Position numbers and translations under genes: made by a program. From assembly GCA_003162425.1 (NCBI GenBank), contig PMOK01000051.1:1-39115 (forward strand): a stretch of 39,115 nucleotides of DNA, read 5' to 3'. The stretch's first letter is position 1. Every line of letters begins with the position of its first letter. Below the pieces are notes generated by a model. The model had not been told where the DNA came from, searched no databases, and saw only the letters and a program-made list of their open reading frames with translations. Shown piece by piece: positions 7,286 through 15,771 of the stretch. The DNA is from Bryobacterales bacterium (GTDB lineage: Bacteria; Acidobacteriota; Terriglobia; Bryobacterales; Bryobacteraceae).

Positions 7286-8640
7286 TGTCGCGTGAGCTAT
7301 TCGGCACCGATGGAATTCGGGGTGTCGCAGGAAACTATCCGCTGGATCACAAAACCGCGCATGCCGTCGGCGCAGCGCTCGGTAAGTGGGTCAGCGAATC
7401 CCGCCAAGGACGCCAGGTAGTCATTGGAATGGACACGCGGGAATCGGGACCATGGCTGGCCGCCGAAGTGGCCGGTGGGCTGGCGGAGCAGGGCATTGCT
7501 TCGGATTTCGCGGGCGTCACAACCACGCCAGGAGTGGCTTTTCTGGCAAAGAACGGGCCATTCGCAGCGGGCGTCATGATTTCGGCTTCGCACAATCCGT
7601 ATCAGGACAATGGGATTAAGTTGATCGGCCATTCCGGCTACAAGCTGCCGGACGAGCAGGAGGAAAAGCTCGAGTCTGACATCTTCTCGCTGCTCCGCGC
7701 CGGGCATGCGGGTCCTGCGGCGACGCTCGCGGTGGATGAAGACCTGGACCGGACTTACATCGATCATCTGACACGCACCATCCCCGACGGGCTCAGTGGC
7801 CTGGCGATCGTCGCGGATTGCGCTAACGGTTCAGCATCATTTCTGGCGCCTGAGCTGTTCGAACGGCTGGGAGCGCGCGTGCAGCGCATGCATTGTTCGC
7901 CAGATGGCCACAACATCAACCTGAATTGCGGTTCGCTGCATTTGGAGGGCTTGCGCGAGAAGGTGCTCGAAGAATCGGCGGACGTGGGCGTCGCGTTTGA
8001 TGGCGATGCCGATCGGGCGTTGTTTGTATCGCGATCCGGCAAGATCATTGATGGCGATGCCGTTCTGCTGCTGACAGCACGGTACATGAAAGAACGGGGA
8101 GAACTGGCGGGAAGGAACGGCCATCCGGTAGTGGTGGCAACCGTGATGTCCAATCTGGGCTTGGAGCGCGCGCTGGCGTCAAATGGGATTGAGATGATCC
8201 GGACGCCGGTGGGCGATAAATATGTTCTGGAAGAAATGTTGCGCAGGGACGCGGCTCTGGGCGGCGAACAATCCGGACACGTAATTTTTCACCAATACGC
8301 CACCACCGGCGACGGCATGCTCACAGCGCTGCGGGTGTTTGAAGTGATGCGGCAGGCTGGCGCAGGGCTCGACGAATTGACTCGAGAGCTGAAGGTGTAT
8401 CCGCAGCGTTTGGTGAACGTGCGCGTGCGAAATCGAAAACCCTTGGATGAGTTGCCGGGAGTGACGGCGGAGATCCGCGCGGCCGAAGCCTCCTTTGGAG
8501 ATGCCGGGCGCGTGTTGGTGCGCTTTTCCGGGACCGAGCCGTTGGCGCGCGTGATGGTGGAAGGGCCCGATCTGGAGCGAGTGGAAAACTTCGCTAACCG
8601 GATCGCTTCACAAATCCGGGTAGAGTTAGGGGCAGAATAG
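7285..8640 (+). CDS. glmM: Phosphoglucosamine mutase GlmM
   Basis: GlmM interconverts glucosamine-6-phosphate and glucosamine-1-phosphate on the way to UDP-GlcNAc for peptidoglycan and lipopolysaccharide. The 451-residue length is standard. The phosphoserine loop ISASHNPYQDNGIKL (active Ser about residue 101), the metal-binding DGDADR loop (FDGDADRALFV), the sugar loop GGEQSGHVI and the C-terminal phosphate-binding RFSGTEPLARVMVEG are all present. It begins ELFGTDGIRG, as expected. GlmM can bind and inhibit CdaA, which explains the conserved linkage. Confidence 0.97.
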   Translation: MSRELFGTDGIRGVAGNYPLDHKTAHAVGAALGKWVSESRQGRQVVIGMDTRESGPWLAAEVAGGLAEQGIASDFAGVTTTPGVAFLAKNGPFAAGVMISASHNPYQDNGIKLIGHSGYKLPDEQEEKLESDIFSLLRAGHAGPAATLAVDEDLDRTYIDHLTRTIPDGLSGLAIVADCANGSASFLAPELFERLGARVQRMHCSPDGHNINLNCGSLHLEGLREKVLEESADVGVAFDGDADRALFVSRSGKIIDGDAVLLLTARYMKERGELAGRNGHPVVVATVMSNLGLERALASNGIEMIRTPVGDKYVLEEMLRRDAALGGEQSGHVIFHQYATTGDGMLTALRVFEVMRQAGAGLDELTRELKVYPQRLVNVRVRNRKPLDELPGVTAEIRAAEASFGDAGRVLVRFSGTEPLARVMVEGPDLERVENFANRIASQIRVELGAE

Positions 8641-8644
8641 GGGG

Positions 8645-9361
8645 ATGCGCAATTATTTCGCTCCCTTCCGGTCGCGGCTCGGTTTGTCGCGGTTCGGTAA
8701 CACCTTTCTGAACCGCGACCGTAAGGGATTCGGTGCCTGGATCGGGCTTTTGTTGATCGGCGCAACGCTGGCTGCTCAAGCTCCCAAACCCAAAGCTCCC
8801 GGAGAAGACTGGGTTCCCTTGTTCAACGGCCAGGATCTCACCGGCTGGGTGAAAATCGGAAATGAAAAATGGGACGTCGAAGGGGGAACCATCCATGGCG
8901 TCGCCGCAACCAAGGATTACGGTTATCTGCGGACCGAGAAGAACTTCAAGGACTTTCACTTGTCCCTCCGATTCAAGTGCGAAGGCGACGGCAACAGTGG
9001 CGTCTTCTTCCACGCGGAGTTCAAGCCCGGAACCGCCGAAGTGGTGCAAGGCCCGCAATTCGAGATCGATTGCAATATCGGCCACCATACCGCCGGAATT
9101 TATGATGTCGGCCGCCAATGGCTGATCTGGCCGGCGCCCGAAAACGAAACAGTTCTGCGCGCGGACGATTGGAACGAATATCTGCTGAAAGTGGAAGGCA
9201 ATCGTTACGTCGCGCGGTTGAACGGAATCCAAATGGTGGATTACACCGATCCCAAACCGTTCGGCTCCGACGGCGGCATCGCGCTACAACTTCATTCGGG
9301 CGGGCACGGGAACTTCCGGTTCAAAGATATCCTCATTCGCGACCTTTCGAAGCGCCCGTAA
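8645..9361 (+). CDS. Secreted DUF1080 (3-keto-disaccharide hydrolase-like) protein
   Basis: The 238-residue product contains a single DUF1080 domain (concanavalin-like fold). WVPLFNGQDLTGWV opens the domain, followed by GNSGVFFHAEF and the terminal NFRFKDILIRDLSKRP. DUF1080 proteins include 3-keto-glycoside hydrolases and are usually exported. A signal-peptide core (FGAWIGLLLIGATLAAQA) is present, but the residues before it (about 1-32, including LNRDRKGFG) are encoded by a REP-like palindrome, so the native start may have been replaced. ATG 8645 has purine-rich sequence upstream; TTG near 8684 is an alternative. It starts 4 bp after the glmM stop, and its stop overlaps the next start (TAATG). 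Confidence 0.85.
   Translation: MRNYFAPFRSRLGLSRFGNTFLNRDRKGFGAWIGLLLIGATLAAQAPKPKAPGEDWVPLFNGQDLTGWVKIGNEKWDVEGGTIHGVAATKDYGYLRTEKNFKDFHLSLRFKCEGDGNSGVFFHAEFKPGTAEVVQGPQFEIDCNIGHHTAGIYDVGRQWLIWPAPENETVLRADDWNEYLLKVEGNRYVARLNGIQMVDYTDPKPFGSDGGIALQLHSGGHGNFRFKDILIRDLSKRP
8659..8740. repeat. REP-like palindrome, copy 2 (inside the 5' end of the DUF1080 gene)
   Basis: 8659-8682 carries the CGCTCCCTTCCGGTCGCGG arm. A second nested stem is perfect over 9 bp (TCGCGGTTC 8687-8695 with GAACCGCGA 8710-8718). It continues GACCGTAAGGGATTCGGTGC, the same right flank as the copy at 12841. The whole repeat is read as coding sequence. Confidence 0.8.
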
Positions 9362-10308
9362 TGTTCAACCTGGACGATATTCAGAGTGCCCGCCAGCGGA
9401 TTCAAGGGCGGGTGAAAAGAACGCCACTGGTGACGAGCCAGGCGCTGAGCGAACGGTTGGGCGCTAGCGTCTATCTGAAGCTGGAGCTGTTTCAAAAAAC
9501 CGGATCGTTCAAGGTGCGGGGCGCATTCAACAAGGTATTGAGTATCCCTCAAGAGCGGCGCGGCCGTGGTCTGGTTGCCGTCAGCGGAGGGAACCATGCA
9601 CAAGCGGTAGCTTACGCCGCCAGCCAGCTTGGACTTCCGTCGGTGATCGTGATGCCGGAAAAGACGCCGCGCAATTATGTGGATGCTACACGAGGCTATG
9701 GCGCGGAAGTGGTCCTGGTGCCGAGAGTCCAAGAAGCTTTCCGAGAGATCGCGAAATATGAGAATGACGGCTGGACTTCCGTGCATCCGTTCGACGATCC
9801 GATGGTGATGGCGGGGCAAGGTACGGTAGGGCTCGAGATCGTGGAGGATCTGCCGGAGGTGACCGATGTGGTGGTGAGCATTGGCGGCGGCGGATTTATC
9901 GGTGGCGTCGCTACCGCCGTCAAAACCCTGAAGCCGGGCGCGCGAGTTTGGGGAGTGGAGACTGAAGGAGCGGACGCGATGTCCAAAGCTCTCGCCGAGG
10001 GACATCCCGTTCAACTGGAAGCAATTACATCCATCGCCCGCACTCTGGGCGCGCCTTCCGTCTCCGATCGAACGTTGCTGCTGGCGCAGAAATATTTAGA
10101 GAGTGTTACGGTGGTGCCGGATTCGGAAGCCATTAGCGCTCTGCGCCTGCTGCTGGAACGCGCCAAAGTATTGACCGAACCAGCCGCCTCCTGCACTTGG
10201 GCGGCGGCTGAACGTCTGCGCACGCATTTCAGCACGGCTTCTCACGTGGTGCTGGTGCTGTGCGGTGGAAACATGGCCGTTGACGACCTCTGCCGGTACC
10301 AGGCGTGA
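9361..10308 (+). CDS. Threonine/serine dehydratase (PLP fold II)
   Basis: A 315-residue single-domain enzyme of the threonine ammonia-lyase family, expected to convert threonine to 2-oxobutyrate (or serine to pyruvate). The PLP lysine lies in KTGSFKVRGAFNK (about residue 52-54). Phosphate-binding glycines are in GGGGFIGG, and CGGNMAVDD is at the C-terminus. It has no ACT regulatory domain, so it is of the short catabolic or racemase-like type rather than full-length biosynthetic IlvA. The frame stays open upstream to 9118, but that stretch lies on the DUF1080 gene in another frame. ATG 9361 overlaps the DUF1080 stop by one base. Confidence 0.9.
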   Translation: MFNLDDIQSARQRIQGRVKRTPLVTSQALSERLGASVYLKLELFQKTGSFKVRGAFNKVLSIPQERRGRGLVAVSGGNHAQAVAYAASQLGLPSVIVMPEKTPRNYVDATRGYGAEVVLVPRVQEAFREIAKYENDGWTSVHPFDDPMVMAGQGTVGLEIVEDLPEVTDVVVSIGGGGFIGGVATAVKTLKPGARVWGVETEGADAMSKALAEGHPVQLEAITSIARTLGAPSVSDRTLLLAQKYLESVTVVPDSEAISALRLLLERAKVLTEPAASCTWAAAERLRTHFSTASHVVLVLCGGNMAVDDLCRYQA

Positions 10309-10543
10309 GAACGGTCTAGGGATTGCCAACCTAATCGCGTCCAACGATGTTTAGTAAATAGCGGTCTAGTAAATTCAAGCGTTTGGCCGCAGATTAGGAG
10401 CGCCGCCCGAATCCCACCATGAAGATTCTACACAAGAGAAACTCCCGCCAAGGAAATATTACCCGTTCGGCGATCCTTCTAACTCCGAATAGATCCGATC
10501 GCCTCCTGCCAAGCTCCTGGCTGTGGTCAAACGCAAACTCTTT
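10309..10543. other. Intergenic region, no gene recognised
   Basis: The stretch after the dehydratase has no convincing coding frame. The only visible structure is a duplicated GGTCTAG (at about 10313 and 10362) and CCTAATC/GATTAGG inverted words (at about 10330 and 10393), possibly decayed repeat material. Confidence 0.4.
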
Positions 10544-10617
10544 GGGACAGTCGCCGATTTCGTTCAAACGAGGAATGCCGCCGTGCCCCTCGGGCGCCCG
10601 GAATCGGTAACTGTCCC
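10544..10617. repeat. MITE-like palindrome with GGGACAGT ends
   Basis: GGGACAGTCGCCGATT (10544-10559) and AATCGGTAACTGTCCC (10602-10617) are inverted repeats matching at 14 of 16 positions. A small inner hairpin (TGCCC/GGGCG) lies around 10584-10596. No coding sequence is inside. The architecture fits a miniature, non-autonomous element. Confidence 0.6.
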
Positions 10618-10627
10618 AGATAGTTTT

Positions 10628-11183
10628 TTACTCCACACTCTCCACGTGCCAGCCGTCTCCGTAGCGCTGGAAAGTTACTCGAACCATCTTGCCTTGCTCC
10701 CTGCCACCTTCTAACGCTAGCTTTCGGCCCTGGCCTTGGATCTGCTCGAACTCAGTCTCAAAGTCCTGAAAAATCTGGCTGGGCTCAAATGACATTCGGA
10801 CGTCGGCTACGGCTGTGTTACTTACGCCCGGTTCGACGGATGGCCACGATGGAGGCCGGGACCCAGCGTCCGGCCACTAGAGAAAGTTCCGATACACCAT
10901 CCTGAGTAAGCGCGTCGCCCGCCGGGCCGGGTTCGCAAATCGTTCCCACCTGCGCGTTTTTCTTGCACTGGATCACATGCTCGTCCATTAGTCGTTGATA
11001 TGCCTCGGATACCGCCGGGTCCTGGTTCTGGAAGTGAGGAGTGGCGCTGAAACTGGTTCGTACCGGATCTGTGGTCCTTTCCCGCAGCAGGTTCAGGGCG
11101 GTTTCATAGTCCAGCGGATCTCCTCCGCAGCCCACGAGACATGCCGCGAGGATCAGTACTATGCCAAATAAACATAGCCTCAT
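10628..11183 (-). pseudogene. Lipoprotein gene with a +1 frameshift
   Basis: The first frame (10818-11183) encodes a lipoprotein signal (IVLILAACLVGC lipobox) and about 100 further residues, ending RRTGRK at a TAA. Reading from the GGG run at 10827-10829 with one base skipped continues smoothly as GVSNTAVADVRMSFEPSQIF and onward to QRYGDGWHVESVE, with the stop at 10628-10630. The second half looks like the natural C-terminal domain of the same protein. A single extra G (mutation or sequencing error) would explain the break. An independent 55-residue ORF from ATG 10795 is the alternative. The function is unknown. Confidence 0.55.
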
Positions 11184-11263
11184 ACCGACCGATTAGATAT
11201 TCTCCCATGCAGAACTGTCAGCTACTTCCTAATTGTCCCACCCCTCCATGCCGATGCAGGGGT

Positions 11264-12784
11264 ATGGATGCGTTCGTCGCCCGGCAGCCGATATTTGATC
11301 GGACGCTCCGACTCTATGCTTATGAACTACTTTTCCGCTCCGGCGATGTCCATAACGAATTCGATGGCACTGATTCCAGCTCGGCGACCACCCAGGTCAT
11401 CGCCAACAGTCTTTTGACTTTTGGTTTGGAGAACGTGGCTTGCGGCAAGAGAGTTTTCGTAAATTTTGACCATAGCCTGCTTATGGGTGGGTTCCACGCC
11501 ATTCTACCCCGGGAAACCACGGTTCTAGAGATTCTCGAGTCGGTTGAGCCCAACGAGCAACTCATAGCGGCATGCCAGGATCTCAACGAGCAGGGTTATA
11601 CATTCGCTTTAGACGATTTCGTGGACCAACCCAGCTTTGAACCGTTGACTCAGATCGCCAAACTGATCAAAGTAGACATGCGAACCACCGCGAAGGTGGA
11701 GCAGGAGCGGCTTTTGCGAACCTACCGGCCGCGGGGTATCGCCATGGTGGCCGAAAAAGTGGAGACGCACGAGGAGTTCGAATGGGCGAAGAGTGCGGGC
11801 TGCGATTATTTTCAAGGCTACTTTTTCGCGCGTCCGGCCGTGCTGCGGGGACACCAGATCCCGGCAGCCAAGGTCAACTGCTTGCGGCTGCTCCGCGAGA
11901 TGCAGTTTGAAGACCTGAATTTCGAACGGCTGCACGCCATTATCTCGGCGGACTTGTCGCTCTCTTACAAACTGCTGCGCTACGTAAACTCGGCGCTCTT
12001 CGCGCGTCAGGGCGAGATCCATTCCATCAACCATTCGTTGGCGATTCTTGGCGAGGATGCCATCCGGCATTGGGCGGCGCTGGCGGCGCTCCCCGTTCTA
12101 GCCAAAGACAAGCCTGGTGAATTGGTCACCCACTCGCTGGTCAGGGCGCGTTTCTGCGAGAAACTTGCGCAACTGGGTAACGTCAGCGAACACAGCCGCG
12201 GGTTCCTGGTAGGTTTGTTCTCACTGCTGGACGCGCTGATGGACGTACCTCTCGAGGAAGCTCTGCATCAGGCCGGCGTAGGGCCCGCCATCAGCGGAGC
12301 ATTGCTCGGAACGGAAGGACAAGAGGGTCCCTTGCGGGACATTTACACGCTGGTCTGCCAATACGAAGCCGGCGACTGGAAGGCCGTGACCGCGACGGCG
12401 GCGAAGCTAGCCATCAAGCCTCCGTCTATCGGCGAAGCGTATTCAGAATCCACGTTGTGGGCGCAGCAGGCTCTGCATGCTACAGTCCGCAAGGCGAATT
12501 CGCGGCGTAAAGTGCGCCATGGTGTCCAGGGGAGCGTACAAGTGTTGTGGGAAGACAGCACCGGCCGCGAGCAAATCACAATGGCGCAGTTGGTCAACGT
12601 CTCAGTGAGCGGACTGCAGTTGCAAATGGTGGACAGAATTGCTCTTCACACCGCAGTCTCCTGCAGTGCTCCGAAGATGGGCGTTTCCGGACGAGGTGTG
12701 GTTCGTTATTGCAACCCGAGCAAGGGCAAATATTTGATCGGTCTCGAATTTTCGAATGGGACCGGGTGGCGGGAACCTGCGTGA
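11264..12784 (+). CDS. EAL-HDOD-PilZ fusion signalling protein
   Basis: The 506-residue protein has three parts. Residues 1-200 form a YuxH/CdgJ-type EAL domain (VARQPIFDRTLRLYAYELLF with ELL in place of EAL, then VNFDHSLL, ALDDFVDQ, KVDMRT, VAEKVET, CDYFQGYFFARP). Residues 200-390 form an HDOD domain (LSYKLLRYVNSALF, INHSLAILGEDAIRHW). Residues 410-500 form a PilZ domain with the c-di-GMP-binding RRKVRHG and NVSVSG motifs. Several EAL catalytic residues are kept, but members of this subfamily are often inactive. The start is set at ATG 11264, preceded by CAGGGG, because the domain begins there; the frame extends to 11141 over unrelated sequence. It is likely a c-di-GMP-responsive regulator of motility or surface behaviour. 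Confidence 0.88.
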   Translation: MDAFVARQPIFDRTLRLYAYELLFRSGDVHNEFDGTDSSSATTQVIANSLLTFGLENVACGKRVFVNFDHSLLMGGFHAILPRETTVLEILESVEPNEQLIAACQDLNEQGYTFALDDFVDQPSFEPLTQIAKLIKVDMRTTAKVEQERLLRTYRPRGIAMVAEKVETHEEFEWAKSAGCDYFQGYFFARPAVLRGHQIPAAKVNCLRLLREMQFEDLNFERLHAIISADLSLSYKLLRYVNSALFARQGEIHSINHSLAILGEDAIRHWAALAALPVLAKDKPGELVTHSLVRARFCEKLAQLGNVSEHSRGFLVGLFSLLDALMDVPLEEALHQAGVGPAISGALLGTEGQEGPLRDIYTLVCQYEAGDWKAVTATAAKLAIKPPSIGEAYSESTLWAQQALHATVRKANSRRKVRHGVQGSVQVLWEDSTGREQITMAQLVNVSVSGLQLQMVDRIALHTAVSCSAPKMGVSGRGVVRYCNPSKGKYLIGLEFSNGTGWREPA

Positions 12785-12798
12785 AAAAATAGCAAGGA

Positions 12799-12870
12799 CC
12801 GGTCGCTTACGCTCGCGGTTCGGAAAGATGCGTCTACCGAACCGCGACCGTGAGGGAGTCGGTGCCTGCG
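12799..12870. repeat. REP-like palindrome, copy 3 (between convergent genes)
   Basis: CTCGCGGTTCGG (12812-12823) pairs with CCGAACCGCGA (12837-12847), and the right flank GTGAGGGAGTCGGTGCCTGC matches the copies at 8719 and 24702/24839. It ends directly at the DEAD-box helicase stop codon (12871-12873) and may stop transcription from both convergent genes. Confidence 0.8.
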
Positions 12871-14079
12871 CTAGCGCGCGAATTTCCGCCGGGGCGCGAA
12901 GCTTCGAACATGCCGGGTACGGGGAGCGATGCTCTCGCTAACGCGCACCGGCTCCTGCACCAATCCTGACGGCACTTGCCGGCGCGTGAGTTGAAGATCC
13001 AGAAGCCGCTCGATCTTGCGGATTTCGCCCCGCTCACTCCGGGTGCTGAAAGTGGAAGCAGTACCGCGAGATCCCGCGCGGCCGGTTCGGCCGACGCGAT
13101 GAATGAAATCCTCGGGTACCTGCGGCAGGTCGTAATTCACAACGTGCGCGATTCCTTCGACGTGCACTCCGCGCGCGGCGACATCGGTGGCCACCAGCAC
13201 GCGATAGCTGCCGTCCTGGAATCCGCGGAGAGCCAGGTTGCGCTGAGACTGCGTGCGGTTTCCATGAATGCTGGTAGCTTTCGATCCGCTGCGCTCCAAT
13301 TTCCGCGCCAGACGATCGGCCCCGTGCTTGGTGCGGGCAAACACCAGAAACGATCCGCGCTCTTCCTGGAGCATCTTCTCCAGCAGACTGAGCTTGCGAT
13401 CCTGCTCTACTTCGTAAACGTGCAAGTCGATCTCTTCGGCGGGTTTCGTGGTTGAACCGATGGCTACGCGGACGGGATTCTTCAGATGCGCGTGAATGAG
13501 GTGGGCCACCGAGGATTCGATGGTCGCCGAACAAAACACGGTCTGGCGCTCTGCGGGCAACGCGGCCAGGATTTTTTTGATGGTGGGAAGGAAACCCATG
13601 TCGAGCATCCGGTCGGCTTCGTCCAGAACTAGCGTGTGAGCCGAACCCAGCTTTGCCAGTTTGCGATCGAGGAAATCGACCAGCCGTCCGGGCGTGGCGA
13701 TGAGCACCTGCGCGCCCTTGCGAATCGCCTGCAGTTGTTTTTCTTCGTTCAGACCGCCCACTACCACGGCGGCGCGGATACCTGTTCCGGCCGCGATCTT
13801 CGAGAAAGTTTCGTTGGTCTGTATCGCCAGTTCCCGGGTGGGGCTGAGAATCAATGCCTTCACGCCGGGCAGGTTGCTCTGTTTAGCCAGCCGCTCTAGA
13901 AGAGGAAGGAGAAAGGCAAGAGTCTTACCCGTGCCGGTTTGCGCGGTAATCACAAGGTCGTGGCCGGCGAGCTGTTGCGGGATGGATAGGGCTTGCACAG
14001 GTGTTGGCTCGACGAATCCGTGACGGGCCAGATTGCTCTGCAAGACAGCAGAGAGCGGGAGATCGGAAAAGTTTTTCAT
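12871..14079 (-). CDS. DEAD-box ATP-dependent RNA helicase (RhlE/DeaD-like)
   Basis: A 402-residue two-RecA-domain helicase: Q motif PTPVQALSIPQQ, Walker A AQTGTGKT, PTRELAIQT, VLDEADRMLDMG (DEAD), FCSATI (SAT), the FVFARTK-type motif IV region (SFLVFARTKHGAD), TDVAARGVH and HRVGRTGRAG. After the core there is only a short basic tail (RTRHVRSFAPRRKFAR), as in compact RhlE proteins. It probably acts in RNA remodelling, ribosome assembly or decay, possibly in the cold. It has its own upstream promoter candidate. Confidence 0.95.
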   Translation of the reverse strand: MKNFSDLPLSAVLQSNLARHGFVEPTPVQALSIPQQLAGHDLVITAQTGTGKTLAFLLPLLERLAKQSNLPGVKALILSPTRELAIQTNETFSKIAAGTGIRAAVVVGGLNEEKQLQAIRKGAQVLIATPGRLVDFLDRKLAKLGSAHTLVLDEADRMLDMGFLPTIKKILAALPAERQTVFCSATIESSVAHLIHAHLKNPVRVAIGSTTKPAEEIDLHVYEVEQDRKLSLLEKMLQEERGSFLVFARTKHGADRLARKLERSGSKATSIHGNRTQSQRNLALRGFQDGSYRVLVATDVAARGVHVEGIAHVVNYDLPQVPEDFIHRVGRTGRAGSRGTASTFSTRSERGEIRKIERLLDLQLTRRQVPSGLVQEPVRVSESIAPRTRHVRSFAPRRKFAR

Positions 14080-14138
14080 TCTTAAGTTGAGAGACGGGAA
14101 TCAGCGAGCCGGACGAGAACGGGAAACAACAGAGGGCG

Positions 14139-14197
14139 CGATTTGACTACCGGTACATTTTGAGTATAGCGCGTTTTACGGTAGCCGCGTCAAATCG
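14139..14197 (-). promoter_or_regulatory. Helicase promoter and leader palindrome
   Basis: On the minus strand TTGACG (14188-14193) and TATACT (14163-14168) form a good sigma-70-type pair with a 19-bp spacer, giving a leader of about 75 nt. The -35 overlaps one arm of a 9-bp inverted repeat, CGATTTGAC (14139-14147) and GTCAAATCG (14189-14197), with inner ACCG/CGGT bases, so a repressor or leader structure could act here. Confidence 0.5.
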
Positions 14198-14286
14198 TAA
14201 GAATTACCGGCAATCAGATCGGCCTTTGGCAATTGTGCTAGGTTACAGCATGTGAAGATAAAGCTCGACCGTGGGCCTGCACTGCC

Positions 14287-14556
14287 GTGGGAGCAGCTGT
14301 TGCTGGTACTTCACCTGCATGTAAGTTGATTGTGGTTGACGCAGCCGAGCGAATCCGTGTGCAGTTCATAAGGCAATCGGTAGCGCAGGTCTGCCGGCAG
14401 GCGTTCACCTCACGCGAGGAGGCGCGAATCGCAGCCAGTGAACTACGCCGATACTTCGGTTGGGTGAGGAACACGTTGCCGCCAACGGTTCAAGAACCTC
14501 TGCTAACTGAAATCGAATCGTTGTGCGCGTTCCTGCGCGCTCCGCCGGATCACTGA
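14287..14556 (+). CDS. Small protein of unknown function, uncertain
   Basis: From a GTG at 14287 an 89-residue frame includes the coding-like segment LIVVDAAERIRVQFIRQ, then FTSREEARIAASELRRYFGW and a C-terminus TEIESLCAFLRAPPDH. A different frame just upstream (GTG 14252) reads MKIKLDRGPALPWEQLLLVL and stops at about 14329, so the gene may be frameshifted with its true start at 14252. No family is recognised. Confidence 0.38.
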   Translation: MGAAVAGTSPACKLIVVDAAERIRVQFIRQSVAQVCRQAFTSREEARIAASELRRYFGWVRNTLPPTVQEPLLTEIESLCAFLRAPPDH

Positions 14557-14583
14557 CTTCTCTCAGTTCACACGCCCGTTCGT

Positions 14584-15429
14584 TCAAACCGTGAAAATTC
14601 CGACGGCCTGGTTGAGGCTCACGATCGCATCGCGGCCTGCCGTTGATGAATATTCGTGGGCGATGTAGCCGCTGAAGCCCAAATCGGCGATGGATCGAGC
14701 GATGAAGTGGTAATTCAATTCCTGGGTGTCGTCGATTTCGTGGCGCCCCGGATTGCCCCCGGTGTGAAAATGTCCGATCCACTGGAAGTTGTCGCGGATG
14801 TTGCGCACGATGTCGCCGTCCATAATCTGCGCGTGATAGATATCGAAGAGGATCTTGATTCGCGGCGAATTGACGCGCTTTACAACGTCCACGCCCCAGC
14901 CGATGTGGTCGAACATGTAGTCCTTGTGATCCACTTTGCTGTTCAGGTATTCGATGCAGATATTGACGCCCCGATCCTCGGCGTGCCGTTTAACGCGGTT
15001 GAAAAACGCCACGCAATTGTCCGCGCCCTCCGCGTCCGGCATTCCTTTGCGGGTACCGGACAAGGCGATGATGCTCGGGACTCCATTTGCGGCGCTCTCT
15101 TCGATGGCGGCATGCATGCGCTTTTCGAGCGCGTCGTGGCTTTCTGCGCGATTGATGCCGTCAGAGATTGTGCCGCCGGGACCGGGCGGATACATGGTGG
15201 GAATCAAACCGTACTTCTTGAGCGTCGGCCAATCATTGGGTCCGATGAGATCGTAACCTTTCGCGCCGGCGCGGGCAGCTTCGCGGCAAGTGTCCTCAAA
15301 ACTCATGCCGCGGCCAAATACGCCGCGTGTCACGCATTGCTTCAGGCGACCGGTGCTAGCGGCGGGTGCGGGAGTTTGTGCAGCGGCGGTGGATAGGGCC
15401 AGGGCGGGGAGGAATTCTCGGCGGCGCAT
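14584..15429 (-). CDS. Exported hydroxypyruvate isomerase-like TIM-barrel protein
   Basis: A 281-residue sugar-phosphate isomerase/epimerase (AP endonuclease 2-like TIM barrel). LFDIYHAQIMDGD and HFHTGGNPGRHEID are the metal-binding motifs of the Hyi/hydroxypyruvate isomerase family, and AHEYSST lies near the end. The N-terminus MRRREFLPALALSTAAAQ is a Tat/Sec-like signal, which is common in acidobacterial and planctomycete members. The true substrate in the envelope is unknown. Confidence 0.85.
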   Translation of the reverse strand: MRRREFLPALALSTAAAQTPAPAASTGRLKQCVTRGVFGRGMSFEDTCREAARAGAKGYDLIGPNDWPTLKKYGLIPTMYPPGPGGTISDGINRAESHDALEKRMHAAIEESAANGVPSIIALSGTRKGMPDAEGADNCVAFFNRVKRHAEDRGVNICIEYLNSKVDHKDYMFDHIGWGVDVVKRVNSPRIKILFDIYHAQIMDGDIVRNIRDNFQWIGHFHTGGNPGRHEIDDTQELNYHFIARSIADLGFSGYIAHEYSSTAGRDAIVSLNQAVGIFTV

Positions 15430-15502
15430 GTGTGTGTCCTCGTGTTAGAGAGAATAGCGCAAAGTGCGGGGCGCTAGCGTCGAAAGGTGGGAGACTGAAG
15501 TT

Positions 15503-15661
15503 ATGAAGCCAATAGACAAGAAAGTCAACCAAGATATAAAAGAAGGAAAAATCCCCAAGCCGGTTGAAGACCTTCCGACCGAATGGGAGAAAGAGGATCG
15601 CGAGATTGAAGGCGCGAAGCCGGACTTGGGGGAAGTGGAAGAAGACTCGTCGGAATTGTGA
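15503..15661 (+). CDS. Small highly charged acidic protein, unknown
   Basis: 52 residues from ATG 15503: MKPIDKKVNQDIKEGKIPKP followed by a Glu/Asp-rich C-terminus (EWEKEDREIEGAKPDLGEVE). GGTGGGAG lies about 10 nt upstream. There are no membrane segments or known motifs; it is likely soluble and disordered. The frame continues upstream to 15464, but composition changes there. Confidence 0.5.
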   Translation: MKPIDKKVNQDIKEGKIPKPVEDLPTEWEKEDREIEGAKPDLGEVEEDSSEL

Positions 15662-15771
15662 TAGAGGTGCTCTGGGACCTGGGACACTCGTGGATCTTCT
15701 CGCAGGCTGTGGCGAGGCCGTGCACTCCGCCATGATCGCAGAGGATCGAAGTTTCCGAGACGCACAATCTG

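Noticed and set aside
9118..9360. Extension of the threonine dehydratase by 81 residues
   Set aside because: The stretch is a shadow frame of the DUF1080 gene with Arg-rich unstructured sequence; ATG 9361 begins the conserved domain.
10419..10714. Short plus-strand ORFs of about 63 codons
   Set aside because: They cross the palindrome and the antisense of the lipoprotein gene; no coding bias or ribosome site was seen.
14656..15396. 246-residue plus-strand frame opposite the TIM-barrel gene
   Set aside because: Antisense shadow of a recognised gene in high-GC sequence, with no family features of its own.
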